Origin: Fallopia convolvulus
Lineage: Eukaryota; Streptophyta; Magnoliopsida; Caryophyllales; Polygonaceae
Length of the DNA stretch: 64,000 bases
NCBI GenBank assembly: GCA_964016875.1
Contig: OZ024721.1
Span: 37,889,323-37,953,322 of the forward strand
Direction of reading: 5' to 3'
The notes under the pieces were generated by a model. The model saw nothing but the letters and a program-made list of their open reading frames with translations, made no database searches and was not told the DNA's origin. This document shows positions 1 through 10,967 of the stretch, one piece after another. Position numbers and translations under genes: made by a program. The stretch's first letter is position 1. Every line of letters starts with the position of its first letter.

Positions 1-826
1 GTTTGGAGCCCAAGAAGTAGCCACATGTTTCACAGTAGCAACAATGACAAATCCAAAGGAGTCAAATAAGACAATACCAAGACCGACATCAAAACAATTA
101 GTTTTGTCTCACATACGGCTAATTATGATGAACACACATATATTAATGCATATAATTTCAATACACATTCATCCATTTTTTATATACAAACAATAGATAT
201 TTGATGCACAAACAATAGTTCATTTATTCACAAAATCACAATTTTGATGAACAAAATCACAGTGTTGATGAACAAAATCACAGTGTCGTATTTTCGTTTT
301 TTATGAACAAAATCACAATGTTGATGAACATATTGCATGCATTTTTGATACACATTTGTTCATTTTTTATGTACAAACAATATATTTTCGATGCACAAAC
401 AATAGTTTATTTATGCACAAAATCACAGTTTTGATGAACCAAATCATAGTGTTGATGAACAAATCCACATTATTGATGAACAAATCCACAATATTGATGA
501 ACAATCTGGGCGCGCGTCCTATTTCCGTTTTTTTTTTAAATACGAGGATAATTCGCCCGTGCCGTTTTTCCCCTTTTTAAGTGAAATGATCAACGCCTTT
601 GATTTTTCTTCATCCAACAGCGAACCGGACCCATTATATAATATATTTTATTTATAATTTAGGGTAATATATGAAAAAGTTTTCCATAAGCTTATATAAG
701 TTGGGGTATATAGACCTTATATTTTGGGCAAAATTTCAACTACATTCAAATTTGCTAAGCTTCGATAAGCTTGAATCAATTACGTGCGTTGAACGTTTGT
801 ACAAGAGCTTATTTATTTGCATAATC
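1..826. repeat. AT-rich flank with a duplicated block and short tandem repeats
   Basis: No gene is recognised here. A block of about 90 bp at roughly 163-250 (ends in a run of 'gatgaacaaaatcaca' units) is repeated at roughly 350-438 with several mismatches. Within and after both copies the motif gatgaacaaaatcacagtg and its variants are tandemly repeated (about 228-330 and 418-505). The small ORF over this region simply follows the repeat. 822-826 (taatc) is the target duplication of the LTR element that follows. The repeat may be part of an older transposon, but no termini could be identified. Confidence 0.6.
822..826. other. Target site duplication of element 1 (taatc), left copy
   Basis: taatc lies directly before the LTR start. 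The same five bases follow the right LTR at 20618-20622. A 5-bp duplication is the norm for Ty3/gypsy integrases. Confidence 0.9.
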
Positions 827-1667
827 TGATGATGCCCAAAATGGTAAAGTAAGAAGTGGGCCCGGGGTACGAAGAACATACAGACTCGACGAGCCTCACA
901 AGGATGATCCTGGGGCCCACAACCGCACCCACCTTTTATTTTAACAAAATTCCTACCCCCGCGAGGTCCTCCGAAACCTTGGAACGAGGTCTAAACCTCG
1001 TAACCGACTCTATTGACACGCCCGCCCACCAGAACCACTCAGATAGCGCCACTCCCCCAAGCCAATCACCAGCTGCCTCGCCTCTAGACCAATCAAAGCC
1101 CTTGATCTCGGGCGTCCCACATCGGACAATGATCAAAACTCAACTCTCCAATCCTCTATAAATAGAGGGGGACCTCGTATGGAAAAGGGGTCGAAAAACA
1201 TCTTGAACTCAAGAACTATCTTGCTCGTTGAAGATCGACGTGATCGAAACATCGTCAAAAGACCTCGCTACAGACAAGTGAAGTCCACAAAAAGTCTTCA
1301 AGTCGCTCAGAAATCCCGTTCACATCAAGGACCTCGCTACTCAATCTCGCAAGTCGTCAACACCGCTTTTTGGGATCAACCTTGCGCAAGGGTCAAGCAA
1401 GTGATACTTAGGGATATAAGATTATCTAGCAACTAGGAGATCTCGAACATTGTTAGATCGAGATCTCGAACATCCGTAGGGGGTCTAGGGTGTTAATCTC
1501 AAGTGTCTGTAGGCCTCGTTGGCTTGTAATCTCGCTGGTTTGCAACCTCGTTTTCTTGTAACCTCGTTGTAAAGAATATCATAAATAAAGAAGCAAGTGT
1601 TCGCACAATCGAATATAATAATCCCATCTCTTGTCTTTTAGCGAACGGTTTATTTCGGGTTTCATCA
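827..1667 (+). repeat. Element 1 left (5') LTR
   Basis: Starts TGATGATG, ends TTTCATCA, and matches 19777-20617 over its full 841 bp. It holds CCAAT-type motifs at about 1060-1100, a TATA box inside the palindrome cctctataaatagagg (1153-1168), and AATAAA-type polyadenylation signals near 1583 (cataaataaag). The motif acctcg/cgaggt recurs through it. The small ORFs at 856-1436 are not genes. Confidence 0.95.
1153..1168 (+). promoter_or_regulatory. Palindromic TATA box in element 1 LTR
   Basis: cctctataaatagagg: the TATAAATA core is embedded in a perfect inverted repeat, cctctat/atagagg. The right LTR keeps the same sequence at 20103-20118. It should drive sense transcription of element 1. Confidence 0.75.
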
Positions 1668-1668
1668 C

Positions 1669-1686
1669 TGGCGCCGTCTGTCGGAA
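1669..1686 (+). other. Primer binding site of element 1
   Basis: tggcgccgtctgtcggaa begins one base after the LTR end, the expected place for the primer binding site. It opens with TGG, the complement of a tRNA CCA end, and its first nine bases match the complement of plant tRNA-Asp; beyond that the match fails. Element 2 has the same site with one different base, so the tRNA identity is left open. Confidence 0.75.
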
Positions 1687-1744
1687 CCTCTTCATCCTAA
1701 GCAGTTCCTCGATTAGTGCAAACCTTAGCTTCGATTCCCTCAAA

Positions 1745-4700
1745 ATGGCTTGCCCAAACAATTTCTTCCCTCAACACCCCGACAACATGCCCGAAACTGC
1801 GCAGTGGACGGCCTCGCGGCCTCTAGGCTGCCCGTTCGTGGTCCCTCCAGGATGGACGTACGCCGCCCCGCAGAACCCATTCCCATTCCAAGGCTTCGAG
1901 CAGGGCGGCGCACCCCCGAACCCATACCCCTACCCGGCTTATGGGCAATACCAGCAGGGCTTCGCCCCTTCGTACGTCCCCGTTCCCCCCAGGGTGAACC
2001 TCACTCCGAGTACGTACTTGCATACGTCCCTAGGCGTGTGCCGGAGCCCGAGTCCTCCACCAATGGCTCGTCAACAGAGAGGCCTCCCCGAGATCCCATG
2101 CAGATCTCGCGGTCTCGATCTCGATGATCGAGGCTGCACGAGCCGGAACTGTCCGAAACAGCGGGGAGCGCGATGCACTACCCAAGGTCTCGATCGCGCA
2201 ATTTGAGGCCACCGCCCCAAGATCTGGAGGAGGCCAAGATCACCTCTCCATTCATGGACGAGATCCGGAAAGCGCCAATGCCCAAGGGCTTCTTAAGGCC
2301 ACAAATGGGGCTTTATGACGGCTCAGCGGACCTTGAGGAGCACGTAAAGCACTTCGCAGTCCAGAAGAACGTCAACGCCTACAACGACGCGATATTCTGC
2401 CGGGTTTTCCCAACCACCTTGGAAAAGGCCGCGTTAACGTGGTTCTCAAGTGTTAGGATCGGCTCCGTGACCTCGTTCGCCCAGTTGTGTGATTCCTTCA
2501 TCACTCACTTCAGCGGCTCTAGGAAGCACAAGAAGAACATGCGGGATCTCCGCGGAATTGAGCAGGGGGAGAGCGAGTCTTTGGGCGCCTTCTTCACGAG
2601 GTTCACAACCGCGGTGGCGGAAATTGCGCACGTCGACGAGTCGTCGGTGCACGACACCCTCATGGGCAACCTGCGCATCGGGGATTTCAAGAATCACATT
2701 TTCTTGAAGAATCCGGCGACGTACGAAAAGCCTGTGCCCCCGGATCACGGCCCAAGTGTACGCCGAGGATGCCGCCAACCAGAGCTCACGACCGAGGACT
2801 GACAAAGAAATCGTCGCCGAGGCCAAGGGGAAGGCGAAAGTGGACGCGCCGGCTGCGCGCGATGCGTATGTGACGCAGGCACATAACCCCAACAACAACA
2901 ACAACAACAACAACAATAGGAACAACAATAACAACCGGAACAACAACAACAACAATAACAACCGGAACAACAACAACAACAACAACAACAATAATAACCG
3001 GAACAACAACCGTGGAGGCGGTGGCGGAGGTTGGAACTGCTTTGGCGGGAAACCGCGGGGTTATCGAGGCAAGGGAGGTCCTGCGTACAACCCGAATGAA
3101 AAGGGCCGCGCCAACCCCGCGTCAAGAGCCAACACCGTGCCGCAAGGCCCAAGTCACGCTCAGGCCAACAACAACAACGTCGAGCAGCAGGCGCCCGCGA
3201 AGCAGGCCTGGTCTGGGCAGGCGACGGCACCCGATGGATATATCCACACCATCTCGGGCGGACCATCGCCGGCTGGATCAAGCCAGGCGGAAAGGAAGAG
3301 TTACGCGAGGGAAAGCCATCATGAGCCCTCGGTATTTAGCGTTGCTCAAACCTCGTGGTCTCACGTAGGCTTGTCCTTCTCATCCGAAGATGCCGAGGGG
3401 CTCCACATGCCACACTCCGACCCCTTGGTGGTACACGCTCAAATGGGCTCAAAGATGGTGAAGCGAGTGCTGGTAGACACGGGATCCTCCGTGGACATCA
3501 TGTACTATGGCGCGTTCGAGCAGTTGGGCATCTCCGAGACATCCTTGAAGCCCTACGCTGGGAAACTCACCTCCTTCTCGGGAGACGAAGTCGACGTGGC
3601 AGGTCTCATAGACCTCTGGATGACGCTAGGCACCGGCTCCACCAGGAGAACCGAGATGGTGGAGTTCACGGTGGTACGCTTGCCTTCAGTGTGGAATGCA
3701 ATCATCGAGAGGGTCTCCCTGATGAGTTCCAGGCGGTAGTTTCTATCTATCACCTGAAGATGAAGTTCCCCGTCGACGGTGGGGTTGGAGAGGTAAAAGG
3801 CAATCAAGAGGAAGGTCGCGTTTGCTATGCGACCTTTGCAAAACAAAAGTGCCCGGTGTTCATGGTGGAATCCCCCGGCGAGGCCGATCTCGAAGTCTAG
3901 GATTTCACGGTCCCCACTCCTGAGCAAGAAAGAAGGGTGATATCCCCTTTCGAGAGCGAGTCTGAGAAGATCTACCTCAGAGAATGCCTCTCGGGGGCGT
4001 CAGCAATGTCGCTAGAAGCCTTCCTCGTTGGGTCCCGCGACGTGTTCGCTTGGACTGCAAAGGATCTCCGAGGTGTCCCGCGGACCGTGGCCCAACACTC
4101 TTTGAACGTCAATGTCACCACTCGCCCCGTGGTGCAGCGGCGAAGAAAAATGAATGAAGAAAGGGTGAACGCCGCGAATGACGAGGTGGCAAAATTGCTG
4201 GCTGCGGGGTTCATTCGCGAGGTGCAATACCCCCGGTGGTTGTCCAACGTCGTGCTTGTCAAAAAAGCCATCGGGAAGTGGAGGATGTGCGTCGATTTCA
4301 AGGACCTCAACAAAGCCTGTCCCAAAGACAGTTACCCCTTGCCCTTGATCGATGAGCTCGTTGACTCAACCGCATGTCACGGGGTTTTAAGCTTCCTCGA
4401 CGCATACTCAAGGTACAATCAAGTCCTGATGAATCCGCGAGAAGAGGAGGAAACATCTTTCATCACCCAGCGAGGCACTTATTGCTACAAAGTCATGCCG
4501 TTTGGTCTAAAGAACGCGGGGGCCACCTTTCAACGCCTCGTCGACCGCGTCTTTAAGAATCATCTCGGGCGGAACGTGTCGGCTTATGTCGACGATATTG
4601 TTGTCCGGAGCAAGACCCCTGAAGAGCATCTGGTCGACCTCGCTGAGGTCTTCGCCACGCTCAGGCACAACCGTCTCAGCCTGAACCCCGAGAAGTGCGT

Positions 4701-6927
4701 CTTCGGCGTGTCATCGGGAAAATTTTTAGGCTTTATGATTAGTGAGCGCGACATCGACGTAAACCCCGCCAAGGTCGAGTCGATCCTCTCAATGAGGTCA
4801 CCACGGTCTCGCACTGAGGTGCAACGGCTCAACGGTGCCGTCAACTACTTGGGGAGGTTTTGCTCCCGCTTGGCGGAGAGGTCCCTGCCCTTTTTCGCAG
4901 CTCTCAAGCAGAATGACAAGTTCGTGTGGGATGAGAGGCTTGAGCTCGCTTTCTCTGAACTAAAGGCCTTCCTGTTGAAGCTCCCCACACTGTCGCCCCC
5001 GATGGCGGGCGAAGACTTGCAACTGTATGTGGCAGTCAGCCCCGAGTCGGTCAGCGCGGTGCTAACCAGAAAGGCCACGCACCCAGTTTACTTCATGAGT
5101 CGCGTGCTCCAGCCCGCGGAGCAGCGCTATTCCCCGGCAGAGAAGATGGCGCTTGTAGTTGTGACCGCCGCAAGGCGTCTACTTCCATGCGCACCCCATC
5201 CGGGTCCTTTCTGTTCTCCCGCTTCGACAAATCCTCCACCAGCCCGTCCTCTCCGGGCGAATGACGAAGTGGGGAGTCAAGCTCTCTGAGTTCGACATCA
5301 GCTACCTCCCAAGGACCGCCATGAAAGGGCAAGTCGTCGCTGACTTCATGGTGGAGGTCACCTTCCCTGAGACAGAAACAAGCTCGGAAGAATGGAAGGT
5401 ATTCGTTGACGGCTCACGATGTGATGTCGGTGGCAGGGCTGGCGTATTCCTCGCTGGGCCCTCGATCGAGACGGAGTATTCCCTTAACTTCGCCTTTGAA
5501 GCCACCAATAACGAGGCCGAGTATGAGGCCATGATCGCCGGGATCGAGATGGCGCTCCTCAATGGGGCCCGGAAAATCAGGGTCTACACCGACTCCGAGT
5601 TGGTGGCGCGCCAACTCAACGGTCAGTACGACACCAAAACGGGGTTCCTGCCCGCGTATCAAGAAAAGGTCAAAGCCTTGGTGTCGTGCCTGGAAACCTT
5701 CGCGGTTGAATCCATCCCGCGAACCTCGAACACCAAAGCAGATGCTCTTGCGAGGTTAGGATCCGCCCTCCCCCTTGAAGTAGAGAACCGCGTGATGGTG
5801 GAAAGAAAACTCTCGCGGAGTGTGAACAGCGAGGTTCTATCTGTCATTACGGGGGATTGGAGGATCCCGATAAGACGGTATGTGGAGAGCGGTGTCCTCC
5901 CAGAGGACCCCGCACAGGCCAGGAAGCTGAAAATGCAGTCGGCGCGGTATTGCGTCGTAGGAGGCTATCTTTATCGCCGAGGCTCCGACAGGAAGCGAGG
6001 TCCTATGTTCAGCGATGTGACGGATGTCAGAAGCACGGTAACCTCCTGCACGCCCCGACCTCGCAGCGTCGCTCCATACACGCGCCATGCCCCTTCGCTA
6101 TGTGAGGGATGGACATCCTCGGCCCCTTCCCCAAGGCCCCTGGCCAGGTACGGTATATCCTGGTCATTGTCGACTATTTCACGAAGTGGGTTGAGGCACA
6201 GGCAATGGAAAAGATCACGGGGACTAAGGTCTGCGACTTCCTGTGGAAGAACCTCGTCTGCTGCTTCGGCGTTCCCATGACCATCATGACCGACCATGGC
6301 CCCCAGTTTGATTGCGAAGAGACTCGGACATTCTGCTCAGACCTGGGCATAACCCTCAAGTTCTCCTCCGTGGCCCATCCTCAGTCCAACGGCCAGGTAG
6401 AGAACGTCAATGCCCGCATCCTGTCCGATCTAAAGAAACGGTTGGGCATGGCCCAAGGTCGTTGGGTAGAGCTCCTCCCGCTCGTCCTATAGACGTACCG
6501 CACCACTGCGCGCTGCGCAACCGGAGAAACGCCTTTCGCTCTAACCTACGAGGCGGAGGCCCTAGTCCCAGTAGAGACCTTGGTCCCGTCGGCAAGGGTG
6601 TTTGATTTCGATGAAAAGGAGAACGAGGCCAACCTCAGGGTCGAGTTGCTCTTCCGTGAAGAGCTGCGTGAGGTAGCCGACCTTCGCTCCAGGGAATACA
6701 AGCGCCGCGTGGCTGTCTACCATGATAAGAAGGTGAGACCTCGATTCCTGGCCACAGGTAGCCTCGTCTTGAGGCGAACCGGAAGTGGAAAACTGGACCC
6801 CAACTGGGAGGGGTCATACATCCTCGGCGAGGAGGTCGCTCCCGGAGCTTTCAAGCTCAAAGACAACGAGGGGCGTACCCTGAGCAAGACATGGAACGTC
6901 GACCGACTGAAAAAGTATTTTGTGTAA
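1745..6927 (+). pseudogene. Element 1 gag-pol polyprotein, frameshifted
   Basis: Alignment to element 2 shows a single gag-PR-RT-RH-aRH-INT reading frame broken many times. gag starts at the ATG at 1745 (MACPNNFF), shifts frame near 1995, about 2127-2180 and about 2727, then runs through a poly-Asn tract (2890-3015). The protease keeps VDTGSS (about 3470) but shifts frame near 3725 and stops with TAG at 3898. RT is open from 3901 with RWMCVDF-like (KWRMCVDF) and YVDD (about 4585) motifs. RNase H shifts frame near 5178; the second, archaeal-like RNase H (FVDGSRCD, about 5402) follows. Near 5985 about 140 bp are missing relative to element 2, removing most of the integrase HHCC zinc finger. The DDE core remains (MDILGPF, TDHGPQFD, NGQVEN at 6109-6410), with nonsense changes at about 6105 and 6490. 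It cannot make a full polyprotein. Confidence 0.9.
2890..3015 (+). repeat. AAC microsatellite coding for poly-Asn in element 1 gag
   Basis: Runs of aac/aat with occasional cgg/agg encode long Asn runs broken by single Arg residues, in the linker between the gag helical part and the Gly-rich region. The equivalent stretch of element 2 (about 34420-34500) is much shorter and mixed with Ser, Lys, Asp and Tyr. The repeat creates long Leu-rich shadow ORFs on the other strand. Confidence 0.9.
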
Positions 6928-7018
6928 ACTCTCTAAACCCTATTACTTCTTGCAATTTTTGTGAATAAAGGGTTGTGGAACTTTCAAAATCTCTCTCAAA
7001 AATAAAAACCTCGTGTTT
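6928..7018 (+). other. Short spacer after pol with AATAAA-type signal
   Basis: Between the pol stop codon and the tandem array the sequence holds gaataaaggg (about 6962). The equivalent spacer in element 2 has taaataaagg (about 38585). It could act as a polyadenylation signal upstream of the array; that is inference only. Confidence 0.4.
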
Positions 7019-7794
7019 TAAGTCCAAACCTCGCTTCCCGCTTGGTGTTGGAGAATCTCGTTGAGTCCACCCCTCGCTTCCCGCTTAGGGTTGGAGAATC
7101 TTGTTAAGTCCAAACCTCGCTTCCCGCTTGGTGTTGGAGAATCTCGTTGAGTCCACCCCTCGCTTCCCGCTTGGGGTTGGAGAATCTCGTTAAGTCCAAA
7201 CCTCGCTTCCCGCTTGGTGTTGGAGAATCTCGTTGAGTCCACCCCTCGCTTCCCGCTTGGGGTTGGAGAATCTCGTTAAGTCCAAACCTCGCTTCCCGCT
7301 TGGTGTTGGAGAATCTCGTTGAGTCCACCCCTCGCTTCCCGCTTGGGGTTGGAGAATCTCGTTAAGTCCAAACCTCGCTTCCCGCTTGGTGTTGGAGAAT
7401 CTCGTTGAGTCCACCCCTCGCTTCCTGCTTGGGGTTGGAGAATCTCGTTAAGTCCAAACCTCGCTTCCCGCTTGGTGTTGGAGAATCTCGTTGAGTCCAC
7501 CCCCCGCTTCCCACTTGGGGTTGGAGAATCTCGTTAAGTCCAAACCTCGCTTCCCGCTTGGTGTTGGAGAATATAGTTGAGTCCACCCCTCGCTTCCCGC
7601 TTGGGGTTGGAGAATCTCGTTGGTCCAGACCTCGCTTCTCGCTTGGTGTTGGAGAATCTCGTTGAGTCCACCCCTCGCTTCCCGCTTGGGGTTGGAGAAT
7701 CTCGTTGGTCCAAACCTCGCTTCTCGCTTGGTGTTGGAGAATCTCGTTGAGTCCACCCCTCGCTTCCCGCTTGGGGTTGGAGAATCTCGTTTAG
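7019..7794. repeat. Element 1 tandem array, 86-bp dimer of 43-bp units, about 9 copies
   Basis: Each 86-bp period holds two 43-bp half-units sharing cctcgcttcccgcttgg and ttggagaatctcgtt. The halves alternate between a 'gagtccaccc...ggggttgg' and an 'aagtccaaa...ggtgttgg' type, which is a two-step higher-order structure. Copies are nearly identical; the last ones, after about 7620, are shortened (tggtcc). The repeated minus-strand ORFs of 74-102 residues are products of the array, not genes. Position between pol and the 3' LTR matches the variable 3' region in which Tat elements are known to breed satellite-like repeats. Confidence 0.95.
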
Positions 7795-8209
7795 GAGAAG
7801 AGCCAGCCCCTCGCTCCCCACTTGAGGTTGGGAAACCTCAATAAATGCACATGAGGTCGGAGCAAAGCTCGTGACCTCGCCATGTTAATCGTTGCGCGAG
7901 GTCCAAACAAGCCTCGAAATCTCAGGATAGTCTCCATGGGGAAGTAAACACCCGCCGTGGCCTGAGTATCACAATAGCTGTAATACTCAACCCATGGGGT
8001 TGGATGGATGTGGATAAACGAATACAAGCAGATCAAAGCAAGAAAACACAAACAAGCAAACAATCATGAAATAAGAAAGGCAATATAAAACGAAAGCCCC
8101 AAGGGCCGATATGAGCATAAAACAAAGGCCACAAGGGCCAAGATGTTCAAATTACAAGCCCCGCAGGGCCACCAGCAAAACAATTTTTTTTTATTATTCA
8201 CCAGCAACT
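7795..8209. other. Element 1 spacer between array and antisense gene
   Basis: Contains a PPT-like block cccatggggttg (about 7990) that recurs at the real 3' LTR border, and two copies of a 'ccccaagggcc / gccccgcagggcc' motif downstream. As the antisense gene ends at 8210, part of this stretch would be its 3' untranslated region. No coding sequence seen. Confidence 0.5.
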
Positions 8210-10845
8210 TTAACTCTTCGAGGCCTCTGCGACGGAGTCGACGGGAGCTTTGGGAGCCTCCGGGACAGGGGATGAAGTGGCAGATGGCTGGGAGCTAGGT
8301 GCGTCCGCCGCGGGCAGAGGGCCCGTAACAACAACCTCTGGGTCTTCCTCGACGAGGTTCACCACGGAAGGAACCTCGCTTACCACGGTCTCGTCCGCAT
8401 TGAGAAAGAACTCACATTCCCCCTCGGGCTCCTTCCCCCATAGTCTCCTCGTAGTTGGGGTTGAAGAAGACAATACGAGGATCGATGTGCCTATACTTGG
8501 CCACCACCTGCTTAACGCCCATGCGAACGGCCTGGTGGAACATCTTCCTTACGCTTTCCACCATCGTCGCCTTGTACTCCTCCGAGTCCACGTACTTGGG
8601 ACCTGCAACCTCCACCTCCTCGTTGAGCTCAACGACGCGATGTCGAAGGTTGGTGATCTCATCCTCGGCCTTCGAGAGCTCCGCTTCTTTCTCCTTGAAG
8701 AATTGATGCTCAGCGGAGAGCTTAGCCCGAAGCTCCTCATTCTCGCTCTGCAAGGTCTCAACCACCTCCTTCGCCATCTCCTTCGCCTTGATTTCCCCCT
8801 CCCTTGCCTTTGCCTCCCCCTCCTTCGCCTTCGCAGTCGCCTTGACCTCGTCCCTCACTGCGACCTTCGCGGCTCTAACCCGCAGCAAGCTCCCTCACTT
8901 GCTTCTCGCATTCCTCCACGGGGGCTTTAAGAACCGCCTCCATCCTTTCCATCATCGTATGGGCAAGGTTGATGCGACTGCGGTTGTAATTATCGAAGAA
9001 GGTATGCTGCGAGTTCGCAAAAATGATTGAAGAGAGTGAGAAGTATGAATATAGGCACGGAACCCAAAACAGAAACAAATTTCGTAAAAGTAAAACTTAC
9101 CATAGCCGAATACCTAGCAGCCTCGTCGTCAAGGGCCGCGTCTGTGAGGTTATTGGCCCACGCGACCTCCTCCTTGCACTCCTCCCGGTCCCACTTCATC
9201 GGAGCGCCCCTAACCGGGCCAGGGCAATGAAACTTGGCGGGCGAAGGACCAGCGACGTCCATAACCCGCCCCTCAAAATTAAAGTAGGGGATGACATCCC
9301 CCACCGACGAACCTTGCTGTCCGTCCGCCCGGTGTTTCTTCTTCTCCCCCCGAGGGGACTCCACGCCCTTCCTCTTATGCCCGACTCCATCGTCGGACCC
9401 CCGCGAAGTCTGGGACGACGTCTTTGCGACGTCCCTCTTGGGCGGGGGCACCTCGGAGGTTTTCTCCCCGGACGTCCTCGAAACGTCCCCCTTCGGCAGG
9501 GCCCCCTCAAAGGTCTTCCCCCCGGACGTTTTAGGTGGCGGGGGTATCGACGTCGGTTGAGGGGTGGGCGGCCTCGCTTGCGAGGTCGGCTCCTTTATGA
9601 CAACCCCCTGTTGGCTTTGGGGTCTCGGAGCGTTGGAGGAAGAAGTCACATGCCTTTTGCCCTGCGACTTCGTGGTGAGAGCGCCAAATAGATCCACTGT
9701 CAAAAAGAAAGAAACAAAAAGGAATCAACAAGGTTTATACCCTCGTGGCTTAGAGACAACGATAAAACACAATAGGCCGGCGAGGTTTATAACCTCGCTA
9801 CCCAACAACAAAAAGAAAAACAATCAGGAAAGAGGTTGAATACCCTCTTTGCCCTCGCTAGGGGGGAGGCTGAGACTCAGGCCGGCCCGCTCAAGCCGGT
9901 CCTGAAAGAGGTACACCTGATACGGTGCCTGACTCACTGTAGCGTATCGGGCCTTGAGTGTTTTAAGCTCGTCAATCGTATGTGGGCACACGCACCGAAC
10001 AAAGGTGCCCGGCGCCACGGGAAAATTGAGATATCTCCCGGTGGGGTCTCGGACCAAAAACCAATTCGGCTTCCACGACCCGACATTCGAAGGGGCCGTG
10101 GTGATTTTGATGTTTGGCGTGCTAAGATTGATGAGGCAGGACTGAGGTTCCCTCCTCTCTAGGAATAAAGCCGACAAGTTATCAAGATTCGGCCCGTCCT
10201 CAAGTTCACGACTGCGAATCGTGTAGGCACACAACAACCGCCAAGCATTCGGGAACAACTGCGCGGGACAGATCTGCATGGCCCACAGATAGTCGACAAT
10301 ATGCTGGGCCAGAGGTAGCCTGAAACCCGCTTGAAGACTGAAGAGGTGCACGACCGCGCACCTTTCGTAGGACGCCAAGGAGCAGCCCCCCTCTTCGGGA
10401 ACTGCCAACTCAACTCCCTCGGGCCAAGCGAAGTCCTTGGCAATCTTTACAAGGTCTTCACTCTTGAGCTCGGTGGCCACTCCCCCAGACAGATAGGCCT
10501 TGGGAGAACCCGGGGTCTTGGGAATCCGTTCTTCAAGGACAGGCGGGATGCAAGACACGGCATCGGTAATGTACACCGCAGGAAAGCTCGGGGGCACATA
10601 GGGGGTGGGAGCCGAGGCCGTGTCCACGCCTGACCTCACCACCAAATCAGTAACAACCTCACCTGGGGTGGAAGACGAAGCCATTTCAACACCCGACGAC
10701 GTTCGAATCGGGAGAAGCGCGAATTGATGGAAACCTTGGAGTCGCTTGAAGAAAGGTCGCTGAAAACCAGCGAAGGGGACCTCGGGTTCTGAGAATCACT
10801 AGGTTCTACGCTTCCCACGGACTCCGAAACCTCCTCGTAAAAACC
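8210..10845 (-). pseudogene. Antisense gene of element 1 (PF04195-like domain plus coiled coil), 5'-truncated and frameshifted
   Basis: Three coding exons can be read on the minus strand by comparison with element 2. Exon A runs about 10845 to 9844 (frameshift near 10700; long open part from Met at 10684), exon B 9696-9101, exon C 9006-8210. Introns have GT-AG ends: donor at 9843, acceptor before 9696 (phase 1), donor at 9100, acceptor before 9006 (phase 0). Exon B is fully in frame. Exon A holds the region LQAGFRLPLAQHIVDYLWAM...QLFPNAWRLL, like PF04195 ('putative gypsy type transposon'). Exon B is Pro/Ser/Lys-rich with basic clusters, and exon C is a coiled coil ending in YVDSEEYKA and MFHQAVRMGVKQ blocks. 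Frameshifts near 8880 and 8465 break exon C. The nested element at 10841 has removed the original start. Function is unknown. Confidence 0.82.
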
Positions 10846-10967
10846 AAAAGGCATGCGTCTATAGGCAAAAGTCCCATATCGGAGAAGATGGACATCATGC
10901 ATCTTTGAAATGTTGCCGGCGCATTACATAAACCAAAAGGCATGCGTCTATAGGCAAAAGTCCCATA
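10841..10967. repeat. 38-bp direct repeat at the truncated edge of the Athila-type element
   Basis: 10841-10878 and 10930-10967 are the same 38 bases (aaaccaaaaggcatgcgtct...), 89 bp apart. The right copy is in its normal place in RT; the left copy is pasted directly next to element 1 sequence. The pattern fits template switching or synthesis-dependent repair at the deletion border. Confidence 0.85.

Noticed and set aside
856..1436. ORFs inside the LTRs (also 19806-20111, 32342-33026, 45221-45878)
   Set aside because: Within LTRs, crossing the TATA box and transcription start; not shared as proteins between the two families.
2446..3281. Leu- and Cys-rich minus-strand ORFs (187 and 178 residues)
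   Set aside because: Reverse complement of the AAC microsatellite in gag.
7018..7821. Repeated 74-102-residue minus-strand ORFs in element 1
   Set aside because: Identical shadows of the 86-bp tandem repeat.
8250..8930. Plus-strand ORF of 226 residues and neighbours (9023-9691, 41329-42006)
   Set aside because: Complement of the antisense gene exons; the minus-strand reading is conserved between elements and has splice signals, the plus-strand one does not.
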